Below, piece by piece: positions 7,996 through 15,930 of a DNA stretch of 28,355 bases. The stretch covers positions 1 to 28,355 of the forward strand of contig UQMI01000044.1 of NCBI GenBank assembly GCA_900542045.1. The letters run 5' to 3'. How positions within the stretch are numbered: the first letter of the stretch is position 1; the number at the start of each line of letters is the position of its first letter. The notes beneath the pieces were generated by a model. It saw nothing but the letters and a program-made list of their open reading frames with translations, had not been told where the DNA came from and made no database searches. The position numbers and the translations under genes are program-made. The stretch is from an uncultured Blautia sp. (GTDB lineage Bacteria > Bacillota > Clostridia > Lachnospirales > Lachnospiraceae).

Positions 7996-8469
7996 GTGAG
8001 AAAAGAGACAAAAACGTGGATACGGAGAGGCGGGGCATTGCTGTTTTTGCTGTATCTGCTGGCTCTGGCTTATTTCCTGTTTTTTTCAGAAACCTACGGA
8101 CGCGTGGTAATTGGTGAGGGGGAGTATCATTATAATCTGATTCCATTTCAGGAAATCCGCAGATTCTGGATTTACCGTGAACAGGTGGGAACTTTTGCCT
8201 GGGTGTCCAATCTCCTGGGAAATGTAATCGGTTTTCTCCCGTTTGGATTCATCCTGCCTGTGATCTTCCGGAATTTCCGCAGCTTTTGGAGTATCATGTT
8301 TGGAGGTTTTTTGTTCAGCCTTCTGGTGGAAACCATCCAGCTGGTTACAAAAGTAGGATGCTTTGATGTGGATGATCTGATTTTGAATACGTTGGGAGCC
8401 ATTTTGGGTTACCTGGCATTTATGCTGTGTGATAAAATAAGGAGAATGTACTATGGCAAAAAGATATAG
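7996..8469 (+). CDS. VanZ family membrane protein
   Basis: A 157-residue integral membrane protein of the VanZ family. It has a basic N-terminus, a first membrane segment around ALLFLLYLLALAYFLFF, and the conserved NLIPFQEI motif. Next come NLLGNVIGFLPFGFILP, the LLVETIQL helix, the acidic loop FDVDDLILNTLGAILG and a last helix. VanZ itself gives low-level teicoplanin resistance; most chromosomal homologues have no known role, so resistance should not be assumed. GTG 7996 is chosen because GGAGG ends 5 nt before it; a TTG at 7984 would place the ribosome binding site inside the gene. It overlaps the next gene by 17 nt. Confidence 0.9.
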   Translation: MRKETKTWIRRGGALLFLLYLLALAYFLFFSETYGRVVIGEGEYHYNLIPFQEIRRFWIYREQVGTFAWVSNLLGNVIGFLPFGFILPVIFRNFRSFWSIMFGGFLFSLLVETIQLVTKVGCFDVDDLILNTLGAILGYLAFMLCDKIRRMYYGKKI

Positions 8470-8767
8470 ATATTCCTTTGCAAAACTGAAACCATCGCCC
8501 CGGGCGGTTTGGTCCGTGTCTATGGCGATTGCTTCTGTGGCATTGTTCCTGATTTCCATAGTAATCGCTTTCCTGACGAAGGGAGAGATTCCTGGAATCA
8601 TTGGCGGAGTATGTCTGTTTGCCATGCTGATTTCCATATATGGATTTATACAGGGGCTGAGAAGCTTTGGAGATAAGAAATGCAGCCATTCTTTCAGTAC
8701 GGCCGGGGCCATTGCCAATGGCATCATTATGATCGGATGGCTGGGGGTTTTTTTGCTGGGTGTATAA
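8453..8767 (+). CDS. Small four-helix membrane protein (DUF6142-like)
   Basis: A 104-residue protein with a basic, aromatic N-terminus (MAKRYRYSFAKLKPSPRAVW) and about three hydrophobic segments, near residues 22-42, 48-67 and 84-104. A small polar loop holds GDKKCSHSFS. The overall pattern resembles the small Lachnospiraceae family annotated DUF6142, but that name is from memory and uncertain. Function unknown. Its ATG lies inside the end of the VanZ-like gene behind AAGGAGAAT, so the two are probably co-translated. Confidence 0.7.
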   Translation: MAKRYRYSFAKLKPSPRAVWSVSMAIASVALFLISIVIAFLTKGEIPGIIGGVCLFAMLISIYGFIQGLRSFGDKKCSHSFSTAGAIANGIIMIGWLGVFLLGV

Positions 8768-8794
8768 AAATATGCCGGCAGATGGGAGGATGCG

Positions 8795-9382
8795 ATGACA
8801 AGACTGGAACAGCAGCTTCGCTTTATTATTGAAGTGGATAAAGTAAAAGAAATTTTTCGTCAGACTTATCTGGCAGATGGAAGCCGGAAAGAGAATGATG
8901 CAGAGCATTCCTGGCATATGGCGCTTATGGCTGTGCTGCTTCGGGAATATGCGCCGGAACGGACAGATTTGGTCCGGGTGATCCAAATGGTATTAATCCA
9001 TGACCTGGTGGAAATTTATGCTGGTGATACTTTTGCTTATGATGAGGCAGGGTTGGCCACCCAGCGGGAACGGGAGACGGCAGCCGCTGAGAGAATCTTT
9101 CCGCTGCTTCCCCCGGATCAGGCCGGAGAATACCGGGAGATCTGGGAAGAATTCGAGGCCTATGAAACGAAAGAGGCCCGTTTTGCCCATACGCTGGATA
9201 ATTGTCAGCCTCTGCTGCTCAATGCGGCATCCGGCGGAAAAGGCTGGCGGGAGCATACCGTGAAGAAAAGTCAGATCCTGAAACGAAATTTACATACGCC
9301 GGAGGATGCGCCGGCGCTCTGGAAAGAGATGGAAAAACGGATTCAGGAAAATATTGCGGCGGGGAATATAATTGACGAGTAA
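8795..9382 (+). CDS. HD domain phosphohydrolase (YfbR/HDDC2-like)
   Basis: A 195-residue HD-superfamily hydrolase. The metal-binding residues are visible as His38 in AEHSWH, His69-Asp70 in VLIHDLVE, and the later Asp in TLDNCQP. Length and motif spacing resemble the YfbR/HDDC2 group, which remove phosphate from deoxynucleoside 5'-monophosphates. Substrate specificity cannot be read from the sequence, so a general phosphohydrolase call is safer. The ATG follows GATGGGAGGATGCG. It lies between small membrane proteins and a peptidase gene, with no pathway context. Confidence 0.88.
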   Translation: MTRLEQQLRFIIEVDKVKEIFRQTYLADGSRKENDAEHSWHMALMAVLLREYAPERTDLVRVIQMVLIHDLVEIYAGDTFAYDEAGLATQRERETAAAERIFPLLPPDQAGEYREIWEEFEAYETKEARFAHTLDNCQPLLLNAASGGKGWREHTVKKSQILKRNLHTPEDAPALWKEMEKRIQENIAAGNIIDE

Positions 9383-9448
9383 AAAATAGTACCGACAAAA
9401 GGTACAGCGGGAATGCGTCAAAAAGCAGATCTGGTAAGGAGGTAAAAC

Positions 9449-11494
9449 TTGGACGATTTGATTTTGGAAAGGTACGAATTGTCGAAAGCAAGGATTCAGG
9501 AAATTGTGTCGGAAGAGCAGATCCCGGAACCCTACAGAGAGTATTTTCAGAGGACGGCAGCTTTTCTGGCTATGACTGCACAGGCCTGCGGAGAAGAGCG
9601 TGCTCAGTGGGGGCTGGAACAGTATCAGGAAGAAAATCACAGACTGTATGCGGATATTTTGCCGGAAAATTATGGGAATTCCTATGGGAATCCTGCTTAC
9701 GCCCAGGATAAGCTGGGAGAATATGGATCGCTGCTTTCTTTTCTATATACAGAGCTTCGGGGAACCATTGCATATGCGTTTGAGAAACGGGTCTGGAACA
9801 TGACCGTGTGCCAGGAGCTGTTTCTGGAGGTATATTCTGCCTTTTGTGAAGAAATACCTTCGGTGGAGACTCTGCAGCAGATTCTCTACTGGTATGTCAG
9901 CGATTACGGCCAGGATATGATCGAGCGGAGAATTCAGGAAAGCGTGGATCCAGAGCTGGATTTCGCGGCGAAGATTGTTATGGAAGCGGATCTGAAGGAT
10001 CTGCGGTATCTGTATCAGTATGGAGAATATGTGTCGGAAAATGAGCTTCGGGTAGCAGAATTTCTGAACACCTGCAGTGCGGAAGAGCTGGAAGCCATGG
10101 CCAGGACTTTTACCGAAGGCTATCGGATTGGATTTATCAATGGACGGAAAGATATTACCAAAAAGAAAACCGTAAATATCCGGTATTGTCTGGGATTTGA
10201 GCCTATGGTGCGGGCGGCCGTCCCCCAATTTGCACAGATGGGATTATCACCGGTGATCTACCGGGCGGCCACTCATCTGATCAATAAACGGCAGCAGGCA
10301 CGGGTTGGGTATTATGGAGGAATCCCCAATCCCCAGTATGATTATGATCACAGGAATGACCTGGGCCTGTTTCTGGATGAGGATTTTGTGAAACGGAAAC
10401 TGCGGAACCTGCAGACGTCCTATGAGAAATATAAGGATCTGGCAGCTGTTCATGGAGGACCGGCGGTGATCGAGGTGTTTGGCGAAGAGCCTTTTGCACC
10501 GTCACCCTGCCGGGGCGCCTGTGAGCTGACAAAAGAGCAGCAGCGTCTGATGGTGGAAATGCAGAATGAAAGCGGACAGATCACCAACCGTTATATCAAG
10601 GGAGAAGAACGGAGTTTTACCATTATTGCCTATCCGGTTCCGGAGATTGGGCCGGATTTCGAAGCGATTTTCCGGGATACCATCCGGATCAATACGCTGG
10701 ACTCAGAGAAATACCAGAAAATCCAGCAGACGATCATCGATACGCTGGATACCAGCCTTTGGGTAACGGTGCAGGGAAAGGGCGACAATGAAACGGATCT
10801 GATCATTATGCTGCATCCTTTGGAAGATCCCAGGAAACAGACGAATTTTGAAAATTGTGTGGCCGATGTGAATATTCCTGTGGGTGAAGTGTTCACTTCT
10901 CCCCAGCTGGCGGGAACAGCAGGGGTGCTCCATGTGAGTCATGTATATCTGAACGGTCTGCTATTCCGGGATCTGAAGCTGGTTTTTGATGGCGGTCAAG
11001 TCATTGATTATAGTTGTGCGAATTTTCCCACAGAGGAGGAGAACAGAAAATATATTGAAGAAAATATTCTGTTCCACCACAGAAAGATTCCGATGGGTGA
11101 ATTTGCCATTGGGACCAATACCACAGCTTATGTGATGGCGCAGAAATATGGGATTGCGGATAAGCTTCCCATTCTGATCGCAGAGAAAATGGGGCCGCAC
11201 TTTGCCGTAGGGGATACCTGCTATAGCTGGGCGGAGGATACGCCGGTGTATAATCCCGATGGGAAAGAGATCATTGCCAGAGACAATGAAATCTCAATTC
11301 TGCGGAAAGAAGATCTGCAGCTGGCGTATTATGGGTGTCATACAGATATCACTATCCCTTATGAAGAGCTGGGGCTGATCCAGGTGCTGGATGAGGACGG
11401 CGAAGGGACGGCAATCATCCGGGACGGCCGGTTTGTGCTGCCGGGAACGGAAGAATTGAATGCGCCTTTCATTGACAGTGAAAGGGAATCTTAG
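9449..11494 (+). CDS. M29-like (leucyl) aminopeptidase with a long N-terminal extension
   Basis: A 681-residue cytosolic protein whose C-terminal part resembles family M29 metallo-aminopeptidases, which cut N-terminal residues using two metal ions. Supporting motifs are GEVFTSPQLAGTAGVLHV (Glu480), HHRKIPMGEFAIGTNTTAY (His543, His544, Glu551) and GPHFAVGDTCYSW (His584, Asp589). Classic M29 enzymes are about 400-415 residues, so roughly the first 270 residues are extra: an acidic helical region with no motif I recognise. The start is TTG 9449, six nucleotides after AAGGAGG. A clear signal peptide is absent. Metal-ligand numbering is by analogy and not proven. Confidence 0.85.
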   Translation: MDDLILERYELSKARIQEIVSEEQIPEPYREYFQRTAAFLAMTAQACGEERAQWGLEQYQEENHRLYADILPENYGNSYGNPAYAQDKLGEYGSLLSFLYTELRGTIAYAFEKRVWNMTVCQELFLEVYSAFCEEIPSVETLQQILYWYVSDYGQDMIERRIQESVDPELDFAAKIVMEADLKDLRYLYQYGEYVSENELRVAEFLNTCSAEELEAMARTFTEGYRIGFINGRKDITKKKTVNIRYCLGFEPMVRAAVPQFAQMGLSPVIYRAATHLINKRQQARVGYYGGIPNPQYDYDHRNDLGLFLDEDFVKRKLRNLQTSYEKYKDLAAVHGGPAVIEVFGEEPFAPSPCRGACELTKEQQRLMVEMQNESGQITNRYIKGEERSFTIIAYPVPEIGPDFEAIFRDTIRINTLDSEKYQKIQQTIIDTLDTSLWVTVQGKGDNETDLIIMLHPLEDPRKQTNFENCVADVNIPVGEVFTSPQLAGTAGVLHVSHVYLNGLLFRDLKLVFDGGQVIDYSCANFPTEEENRKYIEENILFHHRKIPMGEFAIGTNTTAYVMAQKYGIADKLPILIAEKMGPHFAVGDTCYSWAEDTPVYNPDGKEIIARDNEISILRKEDLQLAYYGCHTDITIPYEELGLIQVLDEDGEGTAIIRDGRFVLPGTEELNAPFIDSERES

Positions 11495-11609
11495 TAAAAT
11501 GAACGTGATATGGGCAGAGGCGAAGAGAACTACCGTTTTCGGACTTTGCAGCAAATGAATAGCGATATCAATGTTTCACAGATAAATTCAAAAGCAAAGG
11601 AGAAAAAAC

Positions 11610-12113
11610 ATGGCAAAAGTTGGAATTGTAATGGGCAGCGACTCAGATATGCCGGTAATGAGCAAGGCAGCAGATGTGCTGGAGGAACTGGGGATCGATT
11701 ATGAAATGCGGATCATCTCTGCGCATCGGGAGCCGGACGTGTTCTTTGAGTATGCAAAGACAGCAGAGGAAAAAGGAATGAAAGTAATCATTGCAGGCGC
11801 TGGAATGGCCGCACACCTGCCGGGTATGTGCGCAGCGATCTTCCCAATGCCTGTCATCGGAATTCCCATGCATACCACTTCACTGGGCGGACGGGATTCC
11901 CTGTATTCCATCGTACAGATGCCTTCCGGAATCCCGGTGGCTACCGTAGCCATTAATGGCGGCGCCAATGCAGCCCTTCTGGCTGCCAAGATCCTGGCCA
12001 CATCCGACGAGGAACTTCTGGGCAAATTAAAAGCATACAGCGCGAAGCTGAAAGATCAGGTGGAAGCAAAGGATGCCAGACTGCAGGAAGTCGGCTACAA
12101 AAATTATAAATAA
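11610..12113 (+). CDS. purE: N5-carboxyaminoimidazole ribonucleotide mutase (class I PurE)
   Basis: Moves the carboxylate of N5-CAIR to C4, giving CAIR in purine synthesis. Motifs include MGSDSDMPVM at the start, SAHREPD, and GAGMAAHLPGM, followed by PVIGIPM. Class I enzymes use N5-CAIR made by PurK, but purK is not in this window. The length of 167 residues is normal. The ATG follows AAAGGAGAAA. It is the first gene of the run purE-purM-purN-purD; no promoter or purine riboswitch was recognised in the 115 nt upstream. Confidence 0.97.
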   Translation: MAKVGIVMGSDSDMPVMSKAADVLEELGIDYEMRIISAHREPDVFFEYAKTAEEKGMKVIIAGAGMAAHLPGMCAAIFPMPVIGIPMHTTSLGGRDSLYSIVQMPSGIPVATVAINGGANAALLAAKILATSDEELLGKLKAYSAKLKDQVEAKDARLQEVGYKNYK

Positions 12114-12175
12114 CCGATACGGATATCAGATGTGAAGAGCGGATGCTTTTAGCTCCTGTATTCTGAACTGACCCG

Positions 12176-12311
12176 CCGCAGCAAGTGCGGCAAGAAGGAG
12201 GAAATCCCGCAGGGGGATACCTGAATGGCCGCAGCAAGTGCGGCAAGAAGGAGGAAATCCCGCAGGGGGATACCTGAATGGCCGCAGCAAGTGCGGCAAG
12301 AAGGAGGAAAT
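12176..12311 (+). repeat. 53-bp tandem repeat array carrying a ribosome binding site in each unit, in front of purM
   Basis: Units start at 12176, 12229 and 12282, an exact 53-nt period. The third is cut after 30 nt, directly at the purM ATG. Each unit holds a short hairpin CCGCAGCAAGTGCGG, then AAGGAGGAAAT (Shine-Dalgarno at 12195, 12248, 12301), then a second hairpin ATCCCGCAGGGGGAT (absent from the cut third unit). Only the last Shine-Dalgarno is placed to serve purM. The period is not a multiple of three, so the array is not protein-coding. Confidence 0.97.
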
Positions 12312-13337
12312 ATGGATTACAAGAAAGCTGGCGTAGATATTGAAGCTGGTTATAAATCAGTGGAATTAATGAAAGAACATGTAAAGAAGACCATGAGACC
12401 GGAAGTGCTGGGAGGTCTTGGAGGATTCTCCGGCGCATTTTCCATGGATGCATTCAAGAATATGGAACATCCTACTCTGGTGTCCGGAACCGATGGAGTA
12501 GGTACCAAGCTGAAACTGGCGTTTATTATGGACAAGCATGATACTGTGGGGATCGACTGCGTTGCCATGTGTGTCAACGACATTGCCTGCGCAGGGGGCG
12601 AGCCGCTGTTTTTCCTGGATTACATTGCCTGCGGAAAGAATTATCCGGAAAAGATCGCAGAGATCGTAAAAGGTGTGGCAGATGGATGCTGTCAGGCCGG
12701 CGCTGCCCTGATCGGCGGAGAGACTGCGGAAATGCCGGGCTTTTATCCGGAAGATGAATACGATCTGGCCGGTTTTGCAGTGGGCGTGGTGGATCAGAAG
12801 GATCTGATTTCCGGAGAAAACCTGAAAGAGGGAGATGTGCTGATCGGTATGGCATCTTCCGGTGTACACAGCAATGGTTTTTCTCTGGTGCGTAAGGTGT
12901 TTGATATGACCCGGGAATCTCTGGATACTTATTATGAGGAACTGGGGACCACTCTGGGAGAGGCGCTGCTGGCTCCTACAAAAATTTATGTGAAAGCGCT
13001 GAAGAGTATCAAAGAAGCAGGGGTTGCCATAAAGGCCTGCAGCCATATCACCGGCGGCGGATTCTATGAGAACATTCCCCGGATGCTGAAGGAAGGCACA
13101 AGAGCTGTGGTGAAAAAGGACAGCTATCCGGTACTTCCCATCTTCAAGCTTCTGGCAGCCAAAGGCGAGATTGAAGAGCAGATGATGTATAATACGTACA
13201 ATATGGGTCTGGGCATGATTCTGGCTGTGGATCCTGCAGAAGTAGATAAGACCATGGAAGCTATCCGCGCAGCAGGGGAGACCCCTTATGTGGTGGGAAG
13301 CATTGAAGCAGGAGAGAAAGGCGTGACCTTATGTTAA
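12312..13337 (+). CDS. purM: Phosphoribosylformylglycinamidine cyclo-ligase (AIR synthetase)
   Basis: Closes the imidazole ring in purine synthesis, turning FGAM and ATP into AIR. Motifs include [13 protein letters not shown] near residues 60-70, [10 protein letters not shown], and [11 protein letters not shown]. The 341-residue length from ATG 12312 is normal. That ATG follows AAGGAGG by four nucleotides. An in-frame ATG at 12225, inside the upstream repeat array, would add 29 residues beginning [11 protein letters not shown], which no PurM needs; it is rejected as the main start. The stop overlaps purN by 7 nt. Confidence 0.97.
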   Translation: MDYKKAGVDIEAGYKSVELMKEHVKKTMRPEVLGGLGGFSGAFSMDAFKNMEHPTLVSGTDGVGTKLKLAFIMDKHDTVGIDCVAMCVNDIACAGGEPLFFLDYIACGKNYPEKIAEIVKGVADGCCQAGAALIGGETAEMPGFYPEDEYDLAGFAVGVVDQKDLISGENLKEGDVLIGMASSGVHSNGFSLVRKVFDMTRESLDTYYEELGTTLGEALLAPTKIYVKALKSIKEAGVAIKACSHITGGGFYENIPRMLKEGTRAVVKKDSYPVLPIFKLLAAKGEIEEQMMYNTYNMGLGMILAVDPAEVDKTMEAIRAAGETPYVVGSIEAGEKGVTLC

Positions 13338-13957
13338 AGATAGCAGTTCTGGTATCCGGCGGCGGGACAAACCTGCAGGCAGTTTTGGATGCCATTGACA
13401 ATGGGACCATTCAGAATGCCGAAGTAAAGGTGGTTATCAGCAACAATGCAGGAGCCTATGCGCTGGAGCGTGCGAAGAATCACGGAATTACAGGAGAATG
13501 CATTTCTCCGAAAAATTACGAGAACCGTGAGGCATTTCATCAGGCTCTGCTGGAACGGCTTCAGGCGTATGGCGTGGATCTGGTTGTGCTGGCCGGGTAC
13601 CTGGTGGCAATACCGGCCTGTGTAGTGGAAGCCTTCCCGAATCGTATCATTAATATCCATCCGTCGCTGATTCCGTCTTTTTGCGGCGTGGGCTATTATG
13701 GTCTGAAGGTCCATGAAGGCGTGCTGAACCTCGGCGTGAAAGTAACGGGAGCTACGGTGCATTTTGTAGATACCGGAACAGATACCGGTCCTATTATCCT
13801 GCAGAAGGCTGTGGAGGTAAAGCAGGGAGATACTCCGGAGGTACTGCAGCGCAGGGTGATGGAGCAGGCAGAGTGGAAGATCCTGCCGGAGGCGATTTCC
13901 CTCATTGCGGCTGGAAAAGTGCAGGTAGAAGATGGAAAAGTGATGATTCGGCAATAA
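13331..13957 (+). CDS. purN: Phosphoribosylglycinamide formyltransferase
   Basis: Transfers a formyl group from 10-formyltetrahydrofolate to GAR. The catalytic triad is visible: Asn108 and His110 in [11 protein letters not shown], and Asp147 in [11 protein letters not shown]. The SGGGTNLQA loop at the start binds the phosphate of GAR. The protein has 208 residues and is complete. The ATG overlaps the last codons of purM, so translation is probably coupled. Its TAA stop lies inside the first partial unit of the second repeat array: the CGGCAATAAGGAGG that ends the gene matches the repeat consensus. Confidence 0.97.
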   Translation: MLKIAVLVSGGGTNLQAVLDAIDNGTIQNAEVKVVISNNAGAYALERAKNHGITGECISPKNYENREAFHQALLERLQAYGVDLVVLAGYLVAIPACVVEAFPNRIINIHPSLIPSFCGVGYYGLKVHEGVLNLGVKVTGATVHFVDTGTDTGPIILQKAVEVKQGDTPEVLQRRVMEQAEWKILPEAISLIAAGKVQVEDGKVMIRQ

Positions 13958-14072
13958 GGAGGAAACCCCGCAGGGGGATACCTGAATGGCCGCAGCAAGT
14001 GCGGCAATAAGGAGGAAATCCCGCAGGGGGATACCTGAATGGCCGCAGCGAGTGCGGCAACAAGGAGGAAAC
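13949..14072 (+). repeat. Second 53-bp repeat array with a ribosome binding site in each unit, between purN and purD
   Basis: The same unit as before purM. A partial copy from 13949 includes the purN stop codon; a full copy runs 13990-14042; a copy from 14043 is cut after its Shine-Dalgarno, four nucleotides short of the purD ATG at 14077. Shine-Dalgarno copies are at 13956, 14009 and 14062. Variant bases separate it from the first array: CAATAAGG instead of CAAGAAGG in the first two units, AAACCCCG in the first, and GCGAG in the third. Confidence 0.96.
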
Positions 14073-14076
14073 GGTT

Positions 14077-15348
14077 ATGAAAGTTTTGATTGTGGGCAGC
14101 GGCGGCAGAGAGCATGCCATCGCCGCAAGCGTGGCCAAAAGCCCTGAAGTGACGAAAATTTACTGTGCACCGGGGAATGCCGGTATTGCGCAGATTGCAG
14201 AATGCGTGGCCATTGGGGCTATGGAGTTTGAAAAACTGGCTGACTTTGCTGCAGAACAGAAGATCGATCTGACCATTGTAGGAATGGATGATCCGCTGGT
14301 GGGCGGTATTGTAGACGTATTTGAAGAAAAAGGACTGCGGGTATTTGGCCCGCGGAAGAATGCGGCGATTCTGGAGGGCTCCAAGGCATTCTCCAAAGAT
14401 CTGATGAAAAAATATGGGATACCAACAGCGGCTTATGAGAATTTTACCTCTTCAGATGAAGCGCTGGCTTATCTGGAAACAGCCAAATTTCCTATTGTGC
14501 TGAAAGCAGACGGGCTGGCCCTGGGAAAAGGTGTATTGATCTGCAATACCCTGGAGGAAGCCAAAGCCGGTGTACAGGAGATCATGCTGGATAAAAAATT
14601 CGGTGCAGCAGGAAATGCCATGGTCATTGAAGAGTTCATGACCGGACGGGAAGTGTCTGTGCTGTCCTTCGTGGATGGCAAGACCATCAAAACCATGACT
14701 TCCGCCCAGGATCATAAGCGTGCCAAAGACGGAGATCAGGGACTGAACACCGGCGGAATGGGAACCTTCTCTCCCAGTCCTTTCTATACAAAAGAAATCG
14801 ATGCGTATTGCCAGAAACATATTTACCAGCCGACCGTGGATGCCATGGCGGCAGAAGGACGTCCCTTTACCGGAATCATTTTCTTTGGCCTGATGCTCAC
14901 AGAAGAAGGCCCCAAGGTGCTGGAATACAATGCGAGGTTCGGAGATCCGGAAGCCCAGGTGGTGCTTCCCAGAATGAAGAATGATATCATTGAAGTGATG
15001 GAAGCCTGCATTGACGGCAAACTGGATACTATTGACCTGCAGTTCGAGGACAACGCAGCTGTTTGTGTGGTACTGGCTTCAGAGGGATATCCGATTGCCT
15101 ATGAAAAAGGGATTCCCATCACCGGATTCGAGAATTTCGAGGGAAAAGACGGATATTATTGCTTCCATGCAGGAACCAAGATGGAAAATGGCCAGTTTGT
15201 CACCAATGGCGGCCGTGTTCTGGGCATTACTGCAAAAGGAAAAGATCTGAAAGAAGCTAGGGCCAATGCCTATAAAGCTACGGAGTGGATTTCCTTCGCC
15301 AACAAATATATGCGCCATGACATTGGAAAAGCCATTGATGAGGCGTGA
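14077..15348 (+). CDS. purD: Phosphoribosylamine-glycine ligase (GAR synthetase)
   Basis: Joins phosphoribosylamine and glycine using ATP, the second step of purine synthesis; PurN uses the product. The N-terminal domain starts VLIVGSGGREHAIA. The ATP-grasp domain shows LKADGLALGKGV, VIEEFMTGREVS, and GGMGTFSPSPF, with the metal-binding LEYNARFGDPE. The 423-residue length is full. The ATG at 14077 follows AAGGAGG at 14062-14068, which belongs to the last repeat unit. It is the last gene of the purE-M-N-D run. PurF, purC, purB, purH and purL are not in this window. Confidence 0.98.
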   Translation: MKVLIVGSGGREHAIAASVAKSPEVTKIYCAPGNAGIAQIAECVAIGAMEFEKLADFAAEQKIDLTIVGMDDPLVGGIVDVFEEKGLRVFGPRKNAAILEGSKAFSKDLMKKYGIPTAAYENFTSSDEALAYLETAKFPIVLKADGLALGKGVLICNTLEEAKAGVQEIMLDKKFGAAGNAMVIEEFMTGREVSVLSFVDGKTIKTMTSAQDHKRAKDGDQGLNTGGMGTFSPSPFYTKEIDAYCQKHIYQPTVDAMAAEGRPFTGIIFFGLMLTEEGPKVLEYNARFGDPEAQVVLPRMKNDIIEVMEACIDGKLDTIDLQFEDNAAVCVVLASEGYPIAYEKGIPITGFENFEGKDGYYCFHAGTKMENGQFVTNGGRVLGITAKGKDLKEARANAYKATEWISFANKYMRHDIGKAIDEA

Positions 15349-15430
15349 GTATATCGGGGCAGGAATAATATTTGAGATGATGGATTGATTGTGTCAATTG
15401 GATCATTCGTGCAAAAGATAATATTTAAGG

Positions 15431-15481
15431 AAAAAGCGTCACAGACAGTCGGGAAAATCTGATTGTGCTGCGGCGCTTTTT
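15431..15481 (+). terminator. Terminator of the pur gene run
   Basis: AAAAAGCG (15431-15438) pairs with CGCTTTTT (15474-15481), and inner CACAgaCAG pairs with CTGatTGTG. It is the only strong terminator after purD. Confidence 0.85.
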
Positions 15482-15520
15482 CTATGGTTTGAGGTTATGA
15501 GATAGAAAGCAATACATAAA

Positions 15521-15593
15521 TTTACCTGCGAGGTAAACTTGTTGTTGACGAGATAAGATGCATATGCTATTATAAAATTACCTCAAAGGTAAA
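15521..15593 (+). promoter_or_regulatory. Promoter of the HigBA-like pair, flanked by two palindromic operators
   Basis: TTGACG (15545-15550), a 17-nt spacer and TATTAT (15568-15573) make a good sigma-A promoter. Palindromes flank it: TTTACCTGCGAGGTAAA at 15521-15537 and TTACCTCAAAGGTAA at 15578-15592. Both share TTACCT-N3-AGGTAA, and their centres are 56 bp apart. They are very probably the binding sites of the downstream HTH antitoxin, giving autorepression. Confidence 0.85.
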
Positions 15594-15612
15594 TCGAAAG
15601 AGAGATGATGGA

Positions 15613-15909
15613 TTGAATATCACGTATAAAAACAGGAAAATTGAAAAGATCTGTACAGATGTCAGAACTGCAGAGCGAACCTACGGCGTGAAAATGGCTG
15701 AAAAAATACATCAGCGTATAGATGAGATAGCGGCAGCTGATACTGTGGAGATGATGATACAGTTTCATATTGGAAGATGTCATCCATTATCGCAGAATAG
15801 AAAAGGACAGTATGCATTGGATTTGATTCATCCGTATAGGTTGGTATTTGAGAAAAGCGGTAACGAAATTCAAATAGTGAATATTTTGGAAATTGTCAAT
15901 TATCATTGA
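15613..15909 (+). CDS. higB: HigB-like (RelE/ParE superfamily) toxin
   Basis: A 98-residue basic protein of the HigB/plasmid-killer type, a ribosome-dependent mRNA endonuclease in studied members. The pattern is typical: IEKICTDVRTAERTYGVKMA, then IDEIAAADTVEMM, then the RCHPLSQNRKGQYALDLIHP core with the PYRLVFE strand. The start is TTG 15613; the two nearby upstream ATGs run into a stop at once. The ribosome binding site (GAGAG) is weak, which would keep the toxin low relative to the antitoxin. It is followed after 21 nt by the antitoxin gene, the HigB-first order. Toxicity is inferred from the family. Confidence 0.85.
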   Translation: MNITYKNRKIEKICTDVRTAERTYGVKMAEKIHQRIDEIAAADTVEMMIQFHIGRCHPLSQNRKGQYALDLIHPYRLVFEKSGNEIQIVNILEIVNYH

Positions 15910-15930
15910 TTATAAATGGGAGGTAATGTT

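Noticed and set aside
7996..8469. VanZ-like gene as a glycopeptide resistance determinant
   Set aside because: No vanHAX or vanRS genes are nearby; chromosomal VanZ homologues are common and mostly of unknown role.
11495..11609. A purine riboswitch or PurR box before purE
   Set aside because: No conserved purine-aptamer loops and no CGAA-type inverted boxes were found in the 115-nt gap.
12171..14072. The pur repeats as a CRISPR array
   Set aside because: The units are contiguous, with no unique spacers between copies, and no cas genes are near.
11953..14138. Minus-strand frames sharing a repeated peptide ([12 protein letters not shown] and similar) near purM and purD
   Set aside because: The likeness comes from the 53-bp DNA repeat read backwards; the frames oppose well-supported pur genes and have no ribosome binding sites.
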